NCBI GenBank assembly: GCA_014607495.2
Contig: CP053154.1
Span: forward strand, 15,190,001 to 15,254,000
DNA from: Carposina sasakii
Taxonomy: Eukaryota > Arthropoda > Insecta > Lepidoptera > Carposinidae
Reading direction: 5' to 3'
DNA: 64,000 nucleotides
Below are positions 9,941 to 21,113 of this stretch, one piece after another. The notes below the pieces were generated by a model that saw only the letters and a list, made by a program, of their open reading frames with translations, had not been told where the DNA came from and searched no databases. Position 1 is the stretch's first letter, and each line of letters begins with the position of its first letter. The position numbers and the translations under genes were made by a program.

Positions 9941-11499
9941 GAATTCCACAAAAGAAATCCATGCAGAATTTAGATACTACATTATTTAAGAGCGTCCGTA
10001 TAATTGTGTACGTTGGTTCAATGATGGGCCAACACAGGCAATCAGAGCTCGCGTGCGAATCAATCACTCGTCGATGCCGCCCCTCGTAAGTGCGATAACG
10101 CTAATATAGGCTCATTCGCTCGGTAGGTACTATGGTCCATTTACACGAGGCTGTTAGTTGAGCCGATACAGTAAGCTAGTAGAAGAGAATAGAAGTATGT
10201 ACTTAGAATGGATTTCCGTAACTTGTAACACTTGAAATTATGTGAACTAATCAAGTATCGTATCGTATCTCAAATATAGTATCGTACACTTACACATAAA
10301 GGGAGCTAACTCAAAAATCGCAATTTTTAGTATAAGCATACTATTATTGCCCATTCCATTTATAAGACACTGGCTTTCCTTGGAACACAGTTAGTATTAA
10401 AGATAATCTTTTAGTATTTTATATTTTTATTTGGTATGGTGTAAATGGGCCACCACCACGCACCTGTTTACTCGTACTTTTGAAAACCTCCATTAGTGAG
10501 TTACCTTGTAGGTACACCACGTTAACCACATTTAAGTTACTGTAGAAGCTATAATCAGCATAAAGTAGTAGTCATGTTGTTCAAACGTGAACTTTGAAGG
10601 TAATCGCATTGTAGATACGAAATAATAATATAATATGGCCTTGTCCCATTAAAAGGAAGTAAAGCATCTTAATTTGTAGGATAGGTACTATGAATTTGGA
10701 GCTGAAATCAAGAATATATAAATAACGCAATAAAAATGGATACCCACCAAATTCCATCTATTTATATATTTTTTTATTTAATTTATTTATTATATAATAT
10801 AGGTTTTTTTACAATTTTAATGAAGGGTCACATAATCCCTGGGTGGTTTATGCGTGACCCATAGTGAACATAGTGAGAATAATAATGGCATATTTCTACT
10901 TATTTCGCTTTCTAGTTTTGTGTTTATGGATATAATATTTCCATTAGATCCGGATAACCCTCGATTTCTATGCCTTTAGCTAAATACAAGCGATAAAGTT
11001 TGAATATGTTTTATGCCATGTTTATCTTCAAACAAAAAACCTCAATTTTTATTCAGTAAAGATTACTGCCAGTAAAATATTGCAAAAAATAATGAATCCA
11101 CTCGTGTGCAAGGCGTCTATCGCAACATGTTCTGATTGGGATAGTGCAAAGTAATATCGGTAATGCGAGAATTTACTCTACCAACTTATGACACAGTTAT
11201 AAAGTTCAATTTACAGCCGCTGTAAAAGTTTTACGCGCACCTGTATACGGGGCAGTTACTTGTACGCTTTAATACGGGAATTGTAATAAATAAGCCCGCA
11301 TCTCTCTTATCGACTTTGTTTTTATAAACAGTGAGAATTGGCAACAAATTGTTTTCTTGTTTTAAGCTCGATGCAAATAAACTTTACCCTAATGTTAGTA
11401 TGGAGTAGAGATGGAATAACTTTACTTCGAGGAGTAAGTGTCCGTTCCTTAGTCCGAGCATACTCTAACGTTAATCTTAAACATATTGAGTGACCATTA
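9941..11499. other. Unassigned AT-rich stretch
   Basis: No gene. A small inverted repeat at 10826-10860 (GGGTCACATAA / TTATGCGTGACCC) lies beside T-rich runs and may be part of a LINE 3' end. Confidence 0.35.
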
Positions 11500-11792
11500 G
11501 AGTGGCTAGGTACGCAGGAGATATTATAGTGCACAAGTGTGTGCGCAAACACAGATGCATTCTTTATTACGTTACTCTCATAGTCCTATGGGACGGAAAG
11601 CCGACACGACCGGAGAGAGATCAGGCGCAGGACCAACGGTTTTACGTGCTTTCCGAGACACGAGCTAAGTGACAATTTTGCAAGATTAAAATCTGCACAT
11701 GAAATAAATTCATTGGTACAGGCCCATGACTGGGATCGAACTAACGCCTCCCGGTTGGAAGGTGCACGTCTTAACCACTGGGCTATCACATT
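11500..11792 (-). repeat. SINE-E2 copy
   Basis: Minus strand: head 'GTGATAGCCCAGTGGTTAAG' and 'GTTCGATCCCAGTCATGG', body 'ATGAATTTATTTCATGTGCA', 'GGTCCTGCGCCTGATCTC', then 'GTTTGCGCACACACTTGTG' and 'CTGCGTACCTAGCC'. It is truncated at its 3' end relative to the copy at 4073. Confidence 0.75.
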
Positions 11793-12477
11793 ATATTTAC
11801 ATTACATTAGGTAACTTGTAAAAACCCATAAATAACACCCATTGGCAGATACGGTATATAAGTTTAAAATTATATTTGTCAAAAAAGACGGAACTTTTTC
11901 GTGGTGTTGCCAAAATTGAAACATGTCATCGTAGCAACGTGAAATTACATTTCAAAAGTTTGCCAATATGCACATAGTGTAAACATATAAGTAGTTTATC
12001 TTCATACTCGTAAAATGTCTAATGTAGCGTTGTAATCACGTATATTTACGACGGAAGAAACGTGTCCGCCATCAATTAGATAGGTCTCTCTAACTATTTT
12101 AATTATTACTATTACACTACTACAAAATTTATATTTTACATAAGTGTCAAAGGTAAATAATTAATAGTCACATAAGTTTTAGGTATTCGTATACTCGTAA
12201 CATTGAAATCGCTATTCTATATAACTATTCATTTTGTATTGAACTACTTGCATGTTTTTACAAAGATATCGGTGACAGGGAATATATCACAAGACATATT
12301 ACTTTAAATTCATAAGGATGTATTTTCAGGGTTCATGAATAACAAGTGACGCAGGGCATGGAAATCTGTTTTTCTTTTTACCCCAACCCTTTACTATGAC
12401 AAGGTCTGAATCATTATAATATCGGATGTACCAGAACAAGAAAGATACGTTGGTTTGAAAGACTGAATAAAAAAATA
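11793..12477. other. Unassigned stretch
   Basis: Only short ORFs, no terminal repeats seen. Confidence 0.35.
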
Positions 12478-12479
12478 TA

Positions 12480-13150
12480 CAGGATGATTTTTGGTCGTCA
12501 ACGTTCCCAAAATCACGATCATTTTTCTCCATGGAAGCATACCTGGGAAGTGTCTGGGGGTCTACTCTGAAATGCTTCTTTCGAATCTTTCGGTCCGACC
12601 GAAGCCCGACCGAATCGAAGCCTTTGACAGCCTTTGACCCTACTACGAAGTTGCTTCGGATTCATTCATCTGAGTTCACAGCTCTTTCGGAACCATAGAG
12701 AATAATTCACATTGACTAATATTATAAGCTTTCTATTATCTAGCCTTATACCTGTCAAATAGAGTTCGATCGGACTGAATGAAAAAACGGCGCGACCGAT
12801 CCGATCGAAGGAAGTTCGTAGTAGGAAACACCTCGATATTCGGCCGATACTTCGTTTATCGTTACTTCAGAGTAGACCTCCTGGTTCCCAAGATATTTGG
12901 GTCCAACGTTGAGTAAATAGACTGCGTTTTTTTGCATAAATACAATGCGCGTAGCAAGATTTTTTCACGAGAAATAATTAATATCTGTCGATGAAAAAAC
13001 TAGCATAAACACTGGACACTGTAAATTTCGCCTGATCAAGTAATAAAAAAAAAAAATAATAATTTACAGCATTTTTTTGGCATGAACTTATTTTATTTGG
13101 TGTATAAAGTACGTAACCTTCGTTTAGGGTGGCAACGAAAAAACACCATG
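12480..13150. mobile_element. TA-flanked TIR element, copy 1 (carries a nested MITE)
   Basis: Ends 'TACAGGATGATTTTTGG' and, on the other strand, 'TACATGGTGTTTTTTCG', flanked by TA. The copy at 16211-16583 shares 'GTCGTCAACGTTCCC', 'TCTCCATGGAAGCATACCTG', 'GAGTAAATAGACTGCG' and 'GGCATGAACTTA'-type blocks. This copy is longer because a MITE sits at 12557-12882. Non-coding; probably a mariner-type or similar non-autonomous element. Confidence 0.6.
12557..12882. mobile_element. MITE nested in the TIR element
   Basis: Terminal repeats 'GGTCTACTCTGAA' and 'TTCAGAGTAGACC'. Interior holds degenerate TTCGGTC/CGAC motifs. The related element at 16211-16583 has the uninterrupted site ('AAGTGTCTGGTTTCC'), so it serves as an empty-site comparison and puts the insertion within 'GTGTCTGG'. 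Target duplication is ambiguous because G/C runs overlap the ends; TGG is one reading. Confidence 0.75.
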
Positions 13151-14440
13151 TATATTACATACACTGGCCACCCATTTCGGGCAACACAGTCGTATGTATG
13201 TTACGATGTTGAACGTATATTGTAGAACGCATCATACTCGTATTACAAAACGGCTAGACATTTTGGATAGTACCTATAGGTTTTGGAGGGAGAAAATTTC
13301 GCTTCTGGCATTCTGGCAAATAAACTTTAGATTATGTTAGAAAGTCTGGTAAAAAACGCAGGACCCGAGCGACAGACGAAGATAAGTGCTAAAAGGTTTT
13401 TTTATATTATTCAAAATTCCTGTAATTTTGTAATGCGGAGACTTCTACATGTATATCATATCTTTTTGTTGAAATAGAAAAAAGTCCCCTGTGTGCTAAA
13501 CGGCTAACAGATTATGGTGCAAATGGCCCTTACCATCGATACAGGAACATAACTCGGGGATACTCACAAGTTTTGATTGGAGGGGAATGGAATTGCCAAG
13601 CGCTCACCGGGGACCAGAACTTATCTGTTACACTCGTTCCGGATAATCACGGATACGGTGTTTTACACGGGTGGATATCGTAAACATTTTATAGTTTGAT
13701 AAAATAGAGCATAGCACGTAGTAGATCGTGGTTTAAGATGTGGTTTATTTTTAAAAGCTCGTGGTTGTGTTGGTAAAACATGTAAATTAACTTGCGCCTT
13801 TCTTGCACCAAATGAGTGTGTTGCTGGCATATTGTATAACATGCCGAATTACAAAACGGCTAGACATTTCAATTGTAGTTTTTTAGTATATAGGCTAAGT
13901 GCGGAAAATGCTCAGTCAAACTAACAGTACCTATACCTTTGACATTAGTATGTACCGTAAAACGGGGTGTATAGGGATCGGGGTGTGAATCGGATCAAAA
14001 CGGGGAACGAACATTTTAAACAGAAATATGAAAAGTTGCCAGATTAAATTGCAATGTTTTAACTTTTTTTTATAGAAGAATAATGGACCTTTATCATGGT
14101 AACATTAGACAGTAATTTAACAGTTGCCACAGATGGTCAAAATCCCCTTTGAAATCGGTGTGTAAGAGTGTGATCATTTTATAGCTCCAAAACTTGATAC
14201 TTTTCGGTTATTATTTTAGTGTGTTGGGGACGAAGATTTCGTTTAATTTATAAAATAGTTATCGCTGAAGCTACGCAGTAATTTTAAGCCTAGATATTAC
14301 TTAGTTTTTGTTAGAAATGAATATTTAAAAATCACTTCAATTTCAAATTTTTCACGAGGTGGATTGATACTGAAAAGGGGCGAATAGGGATGGCTAAATA
14401 GGTAAATAGGAACGATTAGAGTACGAAATAGAGACAAGAG
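13151..14440. other. Unassigned stretch
   Basis: 13955-13995 has 'CCGTAAAACGGGGTGTATAG' and related 'GGGGCGAATAGGGATGG' lies at 14378-14395; an opposite-strand-like 'CCCGATTCCCCCCGTTT' is at 15212-15228. These may mark a decayed TIR element, but I cannot fix ends. Confidence 0.3.
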
Positions 14441-14483
14441 TCCTTACTGTGCTCAATAGACCCTCTATTGAGCACGGTAAGGA
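14441..14483. repeat. Tight hairpin, ~19-bp stem
   Basis: TCCTTACTGTGCTCAATAG and CTATTGAGCACGGTAAGGA are reverse complements except one T/G position, around a short loop. Total 43 nt. No T-run or other transcription signal sits beside it, so a function is not implied. Confidence 0.7.
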
Positions 14484-14524
14484 TAGGGCTGTGACACTTC
14501 TAAATGTAATAAACCCAGTCCTGC

Positions 14525-14704
14525 TCCTACTAATAAATGCGAAAGTTAGTGAGGATGTACATGTGTGTCAATGTGACTCTTTTACGCAAAAACTTTTGGA
14601 TAGATTTTAATGAAACTTGCCAGGTAGGTATAGCCATTTTACATCAGAATAACATATAGGCTATAAAGTTCACGCGGACGAAGTCGCACACAAGTAGTCG
14701 CTAG
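14525..14704 (+). mobile_element. Non-autonomous Helitron
   Basis: 5' 'TCCTACTAATAAATGCGAAA' (TC start), 3' hairpin 'GCGGACGAAGTCGC' close to a terminal CTAG followed by T. Interior 'ACGCAAAAACTTTTGGATAG' and 'TTTTAATGAAACTTGCC' is typical of arthropod short Helitrons. 180 bp, no Rep/helicase coding. Confidence 0.65.
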
Positions 14705-16204
14705 TAGGTGTATAAAATTCTAATTTCACAGTTTTCGTAACAAAACTTCTCAAGATAGAAGTATAATAGTATAAAATTTAAATTTAACTACCTATGTAAT
14801 TAACATTATATTAGTAATAAGAATATTTGTATCAATTATATCACTTAAACTCAAATACAACCATTTAAGCTCTAGGGCTTGCCAAAGAAATATACATAAA
14901 ACATTCCATACATACACTCGAAAAACATAATCCACCTTCTGGCGCACACGGGTAATAAAAATAGGTAAGTGATGGCCCTACGGTTTTTTTCCCTTGCCAC
15001 CGCTGTTGGGTCCCAGAACACCCCGATCGAAGTATGAATAGGGATAGCGTATACTCGTATTATGGGTAAAATATCAAAGATTGCATAATTTTAAAGGATT
15101 TTAGTAATATTTTCTTCAAGTATCAACAGCCGGAAATAGTAGAAAAGATAAAAAAAAATACCATACACATACTACAACATCGTTAAATTTAAATGAGAAG
15201 TTTGGTTTTGTCCCGATTCCCCCCGTTTATGTAAGTATTTACGATTTGAATTTACGATCATAGATTTTATTTTATTCACGTATTAGTACATATATAATGT
15301 TGTCTTGCTTTTTTGACATTTACAGAGAGAGAGACCCCGAATGTAATATACATTATTTAAAAGTAGAAAAAGATTAAAAAGGACGTGGATCAATAAATCA
15401 CAAAAATCGACATAAACTTAAAATGCCGCATCCAAATCCTAAACAAAAGTAATAAACATCAGTAAGCATCTTATCCTGCCCATCTGGGGCGCAAAAAAAA
15501 ATATTTGTACAATCTTCCAAACAAAATACAAAATTCTGTGAAAATGTTCACAGAAGACATCGCGCCGGTCACCGTGACTTTGATAATGTTAATCGAGTTT
15601 TTATAGTTGGTGCGAGGTTTGATCGTGGCCATTGATGTAAAAACTGCAGACAACCAGAGGCTTTGCACTCAGTTTTTTGGACCGCAGCTAACTGTTGGTT
15701 TTAAGGCGCCTAAATGACCTAAACGCGAGTTTTTGAAGAACGAAACTGACTTAATCCACTGCTTTAAACCAGCTAAAAAAATATATAATATTCTTGAGGA
15801 TATGTAGATAGGTATTTGTGCTTTGAAAACACAATACAACTATTAAGACTCGATAGAAAAAAAATCGCAAACATACCTCTAAAAAATTTTTAAAACACCT
15901 ATAATTTAGACAAAAAGCATGCAATCATTCTGTTCTTTCGACAGATTGTCTATCATACAAAATACTAAGGTAAAATACAAAGGTCAAACAAAATTATGTT
16001 TTTTAAAATCATTTTTCTCGATAACAGCAAATAGTATCATTAAAATAGGTTAGACAAAAGTTGTAGTTTATGCAATTTTCTATAAAAATTATATTAACAC
16101 TTTTTTCGTACGTTCGTGAGATATCGCGCTTTTAACATTTATAAAATTCACATTTTACGTAATATGCACACATTTCCGCATCATCTACGAGATAATGTAC
16201 ATAC
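14705..16204. other. Unassigned AT-rich stretch
   Basis: No gene or clear element. The 65-codon ORF at 15471-15668 shows no domain. Confidence 0.35.
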
Positions 16205-16210
16205 ATACAT

Positions 16211-16583
16211 CTAGGGTGATTTTTGGTCGTCAACGTTCCCGAAAACTACGGAATCTCCTCATCATCACGATCATTTTTCTCCATGGAAGCATACCTGGGA
16301 AGTGTCTGGTTTCCAAAATATTAGGGTCCAAAGTTGAGTAAATAGACTGCGTTTTTCTGCATAAATGCACATAGACGCGCGTAGCAGGATTTTTTCACGA
16401 AAAATAATTAATATCTGTCTATAAAAAAACTAACATAAACACTAGACACTATAAATTTCGCACGATCAAGGAATTTAAAATTTAAAAAAAAAAAAACCCA
16501 GCATTTTTTTTGGCATAAACTTACTTTATTTCATGTATAGAATACGTACCCTTCGTTAAAGGTGGCCACAAAAAAACATCCTG
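16211..16583. mobile_element. TA-flanked TIR element, copy 2 (uninterrupted)
   Basis: Partner of 12480-13150: the same blocks in the same order without the nested MITE, closing 'AACATCCTGTATA'. It provides the pre-insertion sequence for the MITE in copy 1. The left end has decayed ('CTAGGGTG' for 'TACAGGATG'). Confidence 0.6.
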
Positions 16584-16734
16584 TATAGTCACGTCCATTA
16601 TCCCCCAATGAGGTTGGACAGAAGTGTGCCATTTACACACCTCCTTTTACCTGTCAGCCCATTAAGTCCCACGTGGTAAGGGGTGAAATAAATATAACAA
16701 TCTAGCTACTAGTGTAGGTATTACATTTATTTTG

Positions 16735-16880
16735 AGGTAATGAACTTTTTTTTCTCACACTAGACAACACATTAAACTAGTCTTACACTAAGATCCCTAA
16801 GGTCTTGTGTCGTGGGTATTAAGCAACGGTATATAAATACATAGATAAGTATAGAAACATCCATGACTCGGTAACATCGA
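16735..16880 (-). repeat. SINE-B body fragment
   Basis: 'CACACTAGACAACACATTAA', 'CTAAGATCCC', 'GTGTCGTGGGTATTAAGCAA', 'CGGTATATAAATACATAGAT' and 'AAGTATAGAAACATCCATGA' are the reverse complement of the body of the SINE-B copy at 60915-61095. The tRNA-like head is missing. Confidence 0.65.
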
Positions 16881-16984
16881 TATTCATCATATCAATATTT
16901 CCACCTACCTGTCTTGGCAAAAATTTCGGGATCGATGGGTATTTTTAACATTTCATTTATAATGCTGAGTACAATGTCTCTACC

Positions 16985-17262
16985 AATTTCCGGTTCTATG
17001 CGAATCATTCCTAAGACAAATGTCTATTTTGACTGGAATCATTAGCAAGGAAGCACTAAGAACGGATTTTGAAATAATATACCGAGACTTCCAAGGAATT
17101 TCCAATTTTTATACGAAAGCCTCTTTACATATGAAGCTGAAATCAGTCATATATGTTTATGAGGAAAGGCGAGGAAGCACTAAAAATGAATTCCCGAAAT
17201 TTCCATGGGAACGGGTTCACAGTAATACTACAATCGACTTAACCACTTTTGATTTTTTTTCA
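16985..17262 (+). mobile_element. Helitron-type fragment
   Basis: 'GGAAGCACTAAGAACGGATT', 'ATGAAGCTGAAATCAG', 'AATGAATTCCCGAAATTTCC' and 'ATGGGAACGGG' are opposite-strand counterparts of the repeat at 54884-55150. The open frame at 17020-17277 is repeat sequence and not a gene. Confidence 0.45.
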
Positions 17263-18230
17263 TTTTTGTTTACATAAATACCGCATCCATTTTTCTTTCA
17301 CATATGGCGAATATTAATAAGTAAATTATTAAGCGCCATCTATGGAAAGTAAAGGGCGCAATCTCAGTTTGTACTTTTTGCCAGTTTAGTAGGTAGCTCT
17401 TAGTTTTGCCGTCAGAGGATTATGTGTATGTGTGCGCGGGATTCTCGATTTGAGTTAGGTCTTGTAGGCACCTTAAGTTTACCACCGGGTGGCACCGAGA
17501 TACTCGTATGGCGAGTAGCAGTCTATACAAAATTTTTATTGAACTATGTATTCTATATAGAAGATTTACATATCAACATTATCTACATAAAATCGACGAA
17601 GTTATCTGCGAACAAACATAAAAAAGTATATATACTAGTGTTGAGTAGGACATACAAGAGGCACTTCATTTGTCCCGGATATTACGTCAAAATGTAAGAG
17701 TGCCTCGAAATTTTAAATTGTACTACTTCAATTTTCTTGTCGCGGTCGAGCTTGAACGGTCGAGCGAGGCAGGCAGACAAACGACAAGCACGTCACGTGA
17801 TCACGTCACGGTCGTCGAGTCTGACATTTTGAGCGAGAGAGAAATATATTGTCTTCCATGCGAGGCGAGGCGCCAGCCAGGAGGCGCGTAGGTAATAGGT
17901 ATTTAAAATTCAAATAATAATAATCTAACGTTGTTTAGAGAGTCAGTGCCATTTAATTTGTATTTTTTTTGATATTTCGGATTTTGAAGTAGATATATTA
18001 AGAATCTTAATTAAAAAAAAGATTAAGAGTCTTAATTTAAGATACTCAGGTAAGGCTAAAACCTGTAAAAACTGATAAGAAACCCAAGAAGTATTTTGTC
18101 ACAGGTTTCTGGAACAGGAATTTTTGTGTCACAGAAGCAGTAGGAACAGGTATAGGTTATAACCTAATATAACCCATCTCTACTACAAACACATAAAATT
18201 CATTTTTTATACTTGTAAGATTTCTTGTAA

Positions 18231-19508
18231 GATGCTTCACGGCCGGTCTACCCGGACATGGGTCCCTCAGCGCACGATATCTCCTCAATTGATTTGTCCA
18301 TTGATGAGGTTATAAGGTTGCTCAAGCATCTTGATCCGTCAAAATCTGCTGGTCCCGATGATCTACCTGCTAGTTTCCTTATTAATTGCGCTGAACAATA
18401 GCTTTGCCGATTTATATTTTATTTAAGCGATCGCAGGTTGAAGGAATTGTGCCAAAATTATGGAAGCGCGCTCTTATAACACCCGTACATAAGAAAGGTT
18501 CTACAACAGACATAACCAATTACCGCCCCATATCGAAGCTATGCATTGTATCAAAGATTTTTGAGAGAATTGTATATGGTCAAGTATATGCAGCTTTGAA
18601 AAACTCCTTTAACTCTACTCAGCATGGTTTTCTTAAGGGTCGATCGACGGTGTCCAATCTTGTGTTAATTAATGATTTTCTGACAGATGCTATGGATAAT
18701 GGTGTGCAGGTTGATGTTTTTTATACCGACTATAGTAAAGCATTCGATCGTATTCAGCATAATTTGTTACTAACCAAGTTATCTAAAGTTGGCATTTGTG
18801 GTAGTCTCTTCAGATGGTTCTCCTCCTATATAAATAATCGTTCCCAGGCCATAGTAGTAAATAACTACATATCTAGTTGGGTTTCTATACCAAGTGGTGT
18901 ACCGCAAGGATCTCTTCTGGGACCGTTACTCTTTGTGATATTTGTTAATGACATCGACCAGTGCTTCCAGACGTCACGTTTATTGTGCTTTGCAGATGAC
19001 ATGAAGATTTATGCAACAATATCATCGATAGCTGATGCTAAATCATTGCAAGCTGACTTAGTGCGTCTGGAGACTTATTGTCAGTTGAATCACCTTGAGC
19101 TTAACCCCTCTAAGTGCAATATAGTAACGTTTAGTCGTAAAAGACATCTTATAGTACACAATTACACTCTGAAAGGAGAAAAACTACAGAGGGCGAGTGT
19201 TGTTCGTGATTTGGGCGTCTATCATGACTCTAAGCTTTTGTTCGACATACACGTTGACAAAATTACGGCTAAAGCTTTTAGGGCACTAGGATTTGTGATG
19301 CGTAGTTCTAAGGATTTTACTAAGATAAAAACAATCAAAATCCTGTACTGCTGTTTTGTCCGAAGTACTTTGGAGTATGCGTCGCAGATCTGGAATCCTA
19401 TATACGATGTTTACACCAAACGTATCGAAAGCATACAAAAAAAGTTTATTAAGTTCCTGTGCTACCGAACCAATGATTGCTATGACTCCTGCAATTACAC
19501 AAACCTTT
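18231..19508 (+). pseudogene. LINE-B reverse transcriptase (non-LTR), 5'-truncated
   Basis: Encodes most of a jockey/CR1-type reverse transcriptase. An upstream frame gives DLSIDEVIRLLKHLDPSKSA, then a one-base deletion near 18398 shifts into the main frame: NYRPISKLCIVSKIFERIV, TQHGFLKGRST, FYTDYSKAFDRIQHNLLLTK (motif A), GVPQGSLLGPLLFVIFVNDI, LCFADDMKIYA (catalytic DD), LELNPSKCNIVTFSRK, VRDLGVYHDSKLLF and FVRSTLEYASQIWNP. No start codon or endonuclease domain: the copy begins around 18231 inside the RT region. The frame breaks off at about 19508 at an inserted segment and resumes at about 20301. The catalytic core is intact, but frameshift plus insertion make it non-functional. Confidence 0.85.
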
Positions 19509-20300
19509 GCAAAAAAAAGCGGGTGGGGCTGTGTCGGGGCACACGGCCGTTGGTTTTAACGTGAAACGTCTATGTTAGCGAATCGCTTTTAAAGTAAAAG
19601 ATTGAAATGAAAACAAGATGGACGCTGTTTTAAGTATTTTAATAAAAAAAGAACAGGTACGTAATAGAAACATAAAATACATAGCAAATGTTTATATATT
19701 TATTGTCACTTTCTGGTTATTTTAAATAGCAGCCGCCCACGACTTCGTCCGCGTGAGGGGGCGTTGTACCCGTGCGAAGCCGGGCAGGTTGTTGTATAGA
19801 CTGTAGCCTTCCTTGGTAAATGGGCTATCTAACACTGAAAGAATTTTTCAAATCAGACCAGTAGTTCCTGAGATTAGCGCGTTCAAACAAACAAACAAAC
19901 AAACTCTTCAGCTTTATAATATTAGTATAGATATAAATACTGTCCAAATTACACTTATTTTTGTATAAATCAATCGGTTCAAATAAACTTGACAAACACA
20001 CGAAAGAATCACCACGCTATAAAGTCGGAGTCACGAGTTACACTGAATAGAAACAAGCGTGAGCGCCGGTTTCGCACAGTTATCGCAGTATCCCTCCCCC
20101 GCCCCCCCGCTTGACCCCGACACGAACTCAATGTCATAACAGCGAGCTGACTATATAAGTGAAATATTTACACCATATTTTTGTTTCTAAGACCAATAGT
20201 TTTTTAATTATTAAGGTACGATGATATAGACCTTTTCGTTACGGTCCAGTTTTTAAACCTGGTACCCGTATGTGTCGGCGCGATTTTAAAGACGTTTCAC
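19509..20300. mobile_element. Insertion splitting LINE-B
   Basis: The LINE-B protein stops matching after NYTNLC and resumes at HHILPLEKRRE, so about 790 bp were gained. Near the edges 'ACGTGAAACGTCTATG' (from 19560) and 'AAAGACGTTTCACGTC' (about 20286-20301) form an imperfect inverted repeat, suggesting a TIR element. G-rich blocks ('AGCGGGTGGGGCTGTGTCGG', 'CGACACGAACTC') lie inside or beside the ends. Exact boundaries and class are unresolved. Confidence 0.5.
19726..19932 (-). mobile_element. Non-autonomous Helitron or related short repeat
   Basis: Minus strand begins TCTATACTAATATTATAAAG, then 'GTTTGTTTGTTTGAACGCGC', 'AATCTCAGGAACTACTGG', and ends in 'CACGCGGACGAAGTCGTGGG'. This start and GC-rich end are typical of short lepidopteran Helitrons; the final CTAG has mutated to CTAT. 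Confidence 0.55.
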
Positions 20301-20617
20301 GTCAACACCATATCCTCCCTTTAGAGAAACGTCGCGAAATCTCCGACTTGGTCTTCTTCTTAAAGATTGCCTCCAGCGATATAGATTGCCCTGAGTTACT
20401 ATCTCAGATAAGTCTAAATGTTCCTTCTAGGTCCCTTCGCCACAATAATCCAATTTCCATCCCTCTAGTCTCAACGAGGTACCGGCAGAATGCATTCCTC
20501 ATACGGGCGAGTGGTGCATTCAACAAACTTTCTAGGTGCATGGATCTTGACCTATTTGACACCGGATGCGGCAAGGTAAGGCGTCATCTTAGCAGTGACT
20601 TTTTCCTTAAATGTTAA
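20301..20617 (+). pseudogene. LINE-B C-terminal part
   Basis: Continues LINE-B after the insertion: HHILPLEKRREISDLVFFLK, LNVPSRSLR, STRYRQNAFLIRASGAFNKL and a terminal RRHLSSDFFLKC before a stop. This is the usual helical C-terminal tail of jockey/CR1-type RT proteins. Its 3' untranslated region runs to about 20860, ending in (AAATA)n-like repeats, the 3' tail of the retrotransposon. Confidence 0.8.
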
Positions 20618-21113
20618 TCGTGGTATGTTAATTTTAATCGTGGTATGTTAATTTTAATCTAGTTAATAATAATTACAACTCAATATTAGGTTGGTATTGG
20701 CAGTGAGTTGTGCCAAAGTGTAATTTCTGTATTTTGTTGTGTGCATGAATTGTATTCGCTCTGTTTCTATTTGTGGAGACCTGTTATTGGCCCGATGGTT
20801 CTAGTTCTTCTACTTTACTCTTTTTGTATCGCTGTTGGTCTTCCGAAAATTGTAAAATAAAATAAAATAAATAAAATTTATAATTAAAAATATTTGTACT
20901 AAACAAACAAATGACATGACAAAAGCACGTCGCGTCTGACATTTGAGGCGTCAGGAGGCGCGCATATTTCGTACTATAATAACTTCAAATGGTTCAGTCA
21001 GTAGGTACGCCTCGCCTCATTTGAAGTGGGACATTGTACTGGCTCAGGACAAAAAAGAGGCTACTCTTACAAACTCTTTTTCAAGTCGTGTCCTACTCAA
21101 CACTAATATATAC

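Larger units (their letters stand above)
17636..21105. mobile_element. hAT-type element, 3.47 kb, with nested LINE-B
   Basis: Terminal inverted repeats TAGTGTTGAGTAGGACA and TGTCCTACTCAACACTA are perfect over 17 bp and flanked by the perfect 8-bp repeat ATATATAC (17628-17635 and 21106-21113). An 8-bp duplication and a YAGNG-type terminus fit the hAT superfamily. The ends have related subterminal sequence ('GTCTGACATTTTGAGCG' near 17818, 'GTCTGACATTTGAGGCG' near 20934; 'GGAGGCGCG' on both sides). No transposase is visible: most of the interior is the LINE-B insertion, so the original element was short and non-autonomous. Confidence 0.8.

Noticed and set aside
11490..11789. Overlapping ORFs on both strands, also near 33517-33909 and 4067-4456
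   Set aside because: These are SINE-E2 sequence; similar peptides (CVRKHRC, VRWDGKPTR) recur only because the repeat is shared.
18404..19564. Intact gene for a reverse transcriptase starting at 18404
   Set aside because: The start is TTG, coding similarity continues upstream in another frame, and the last ~20 codons belong to an inserted sequence.
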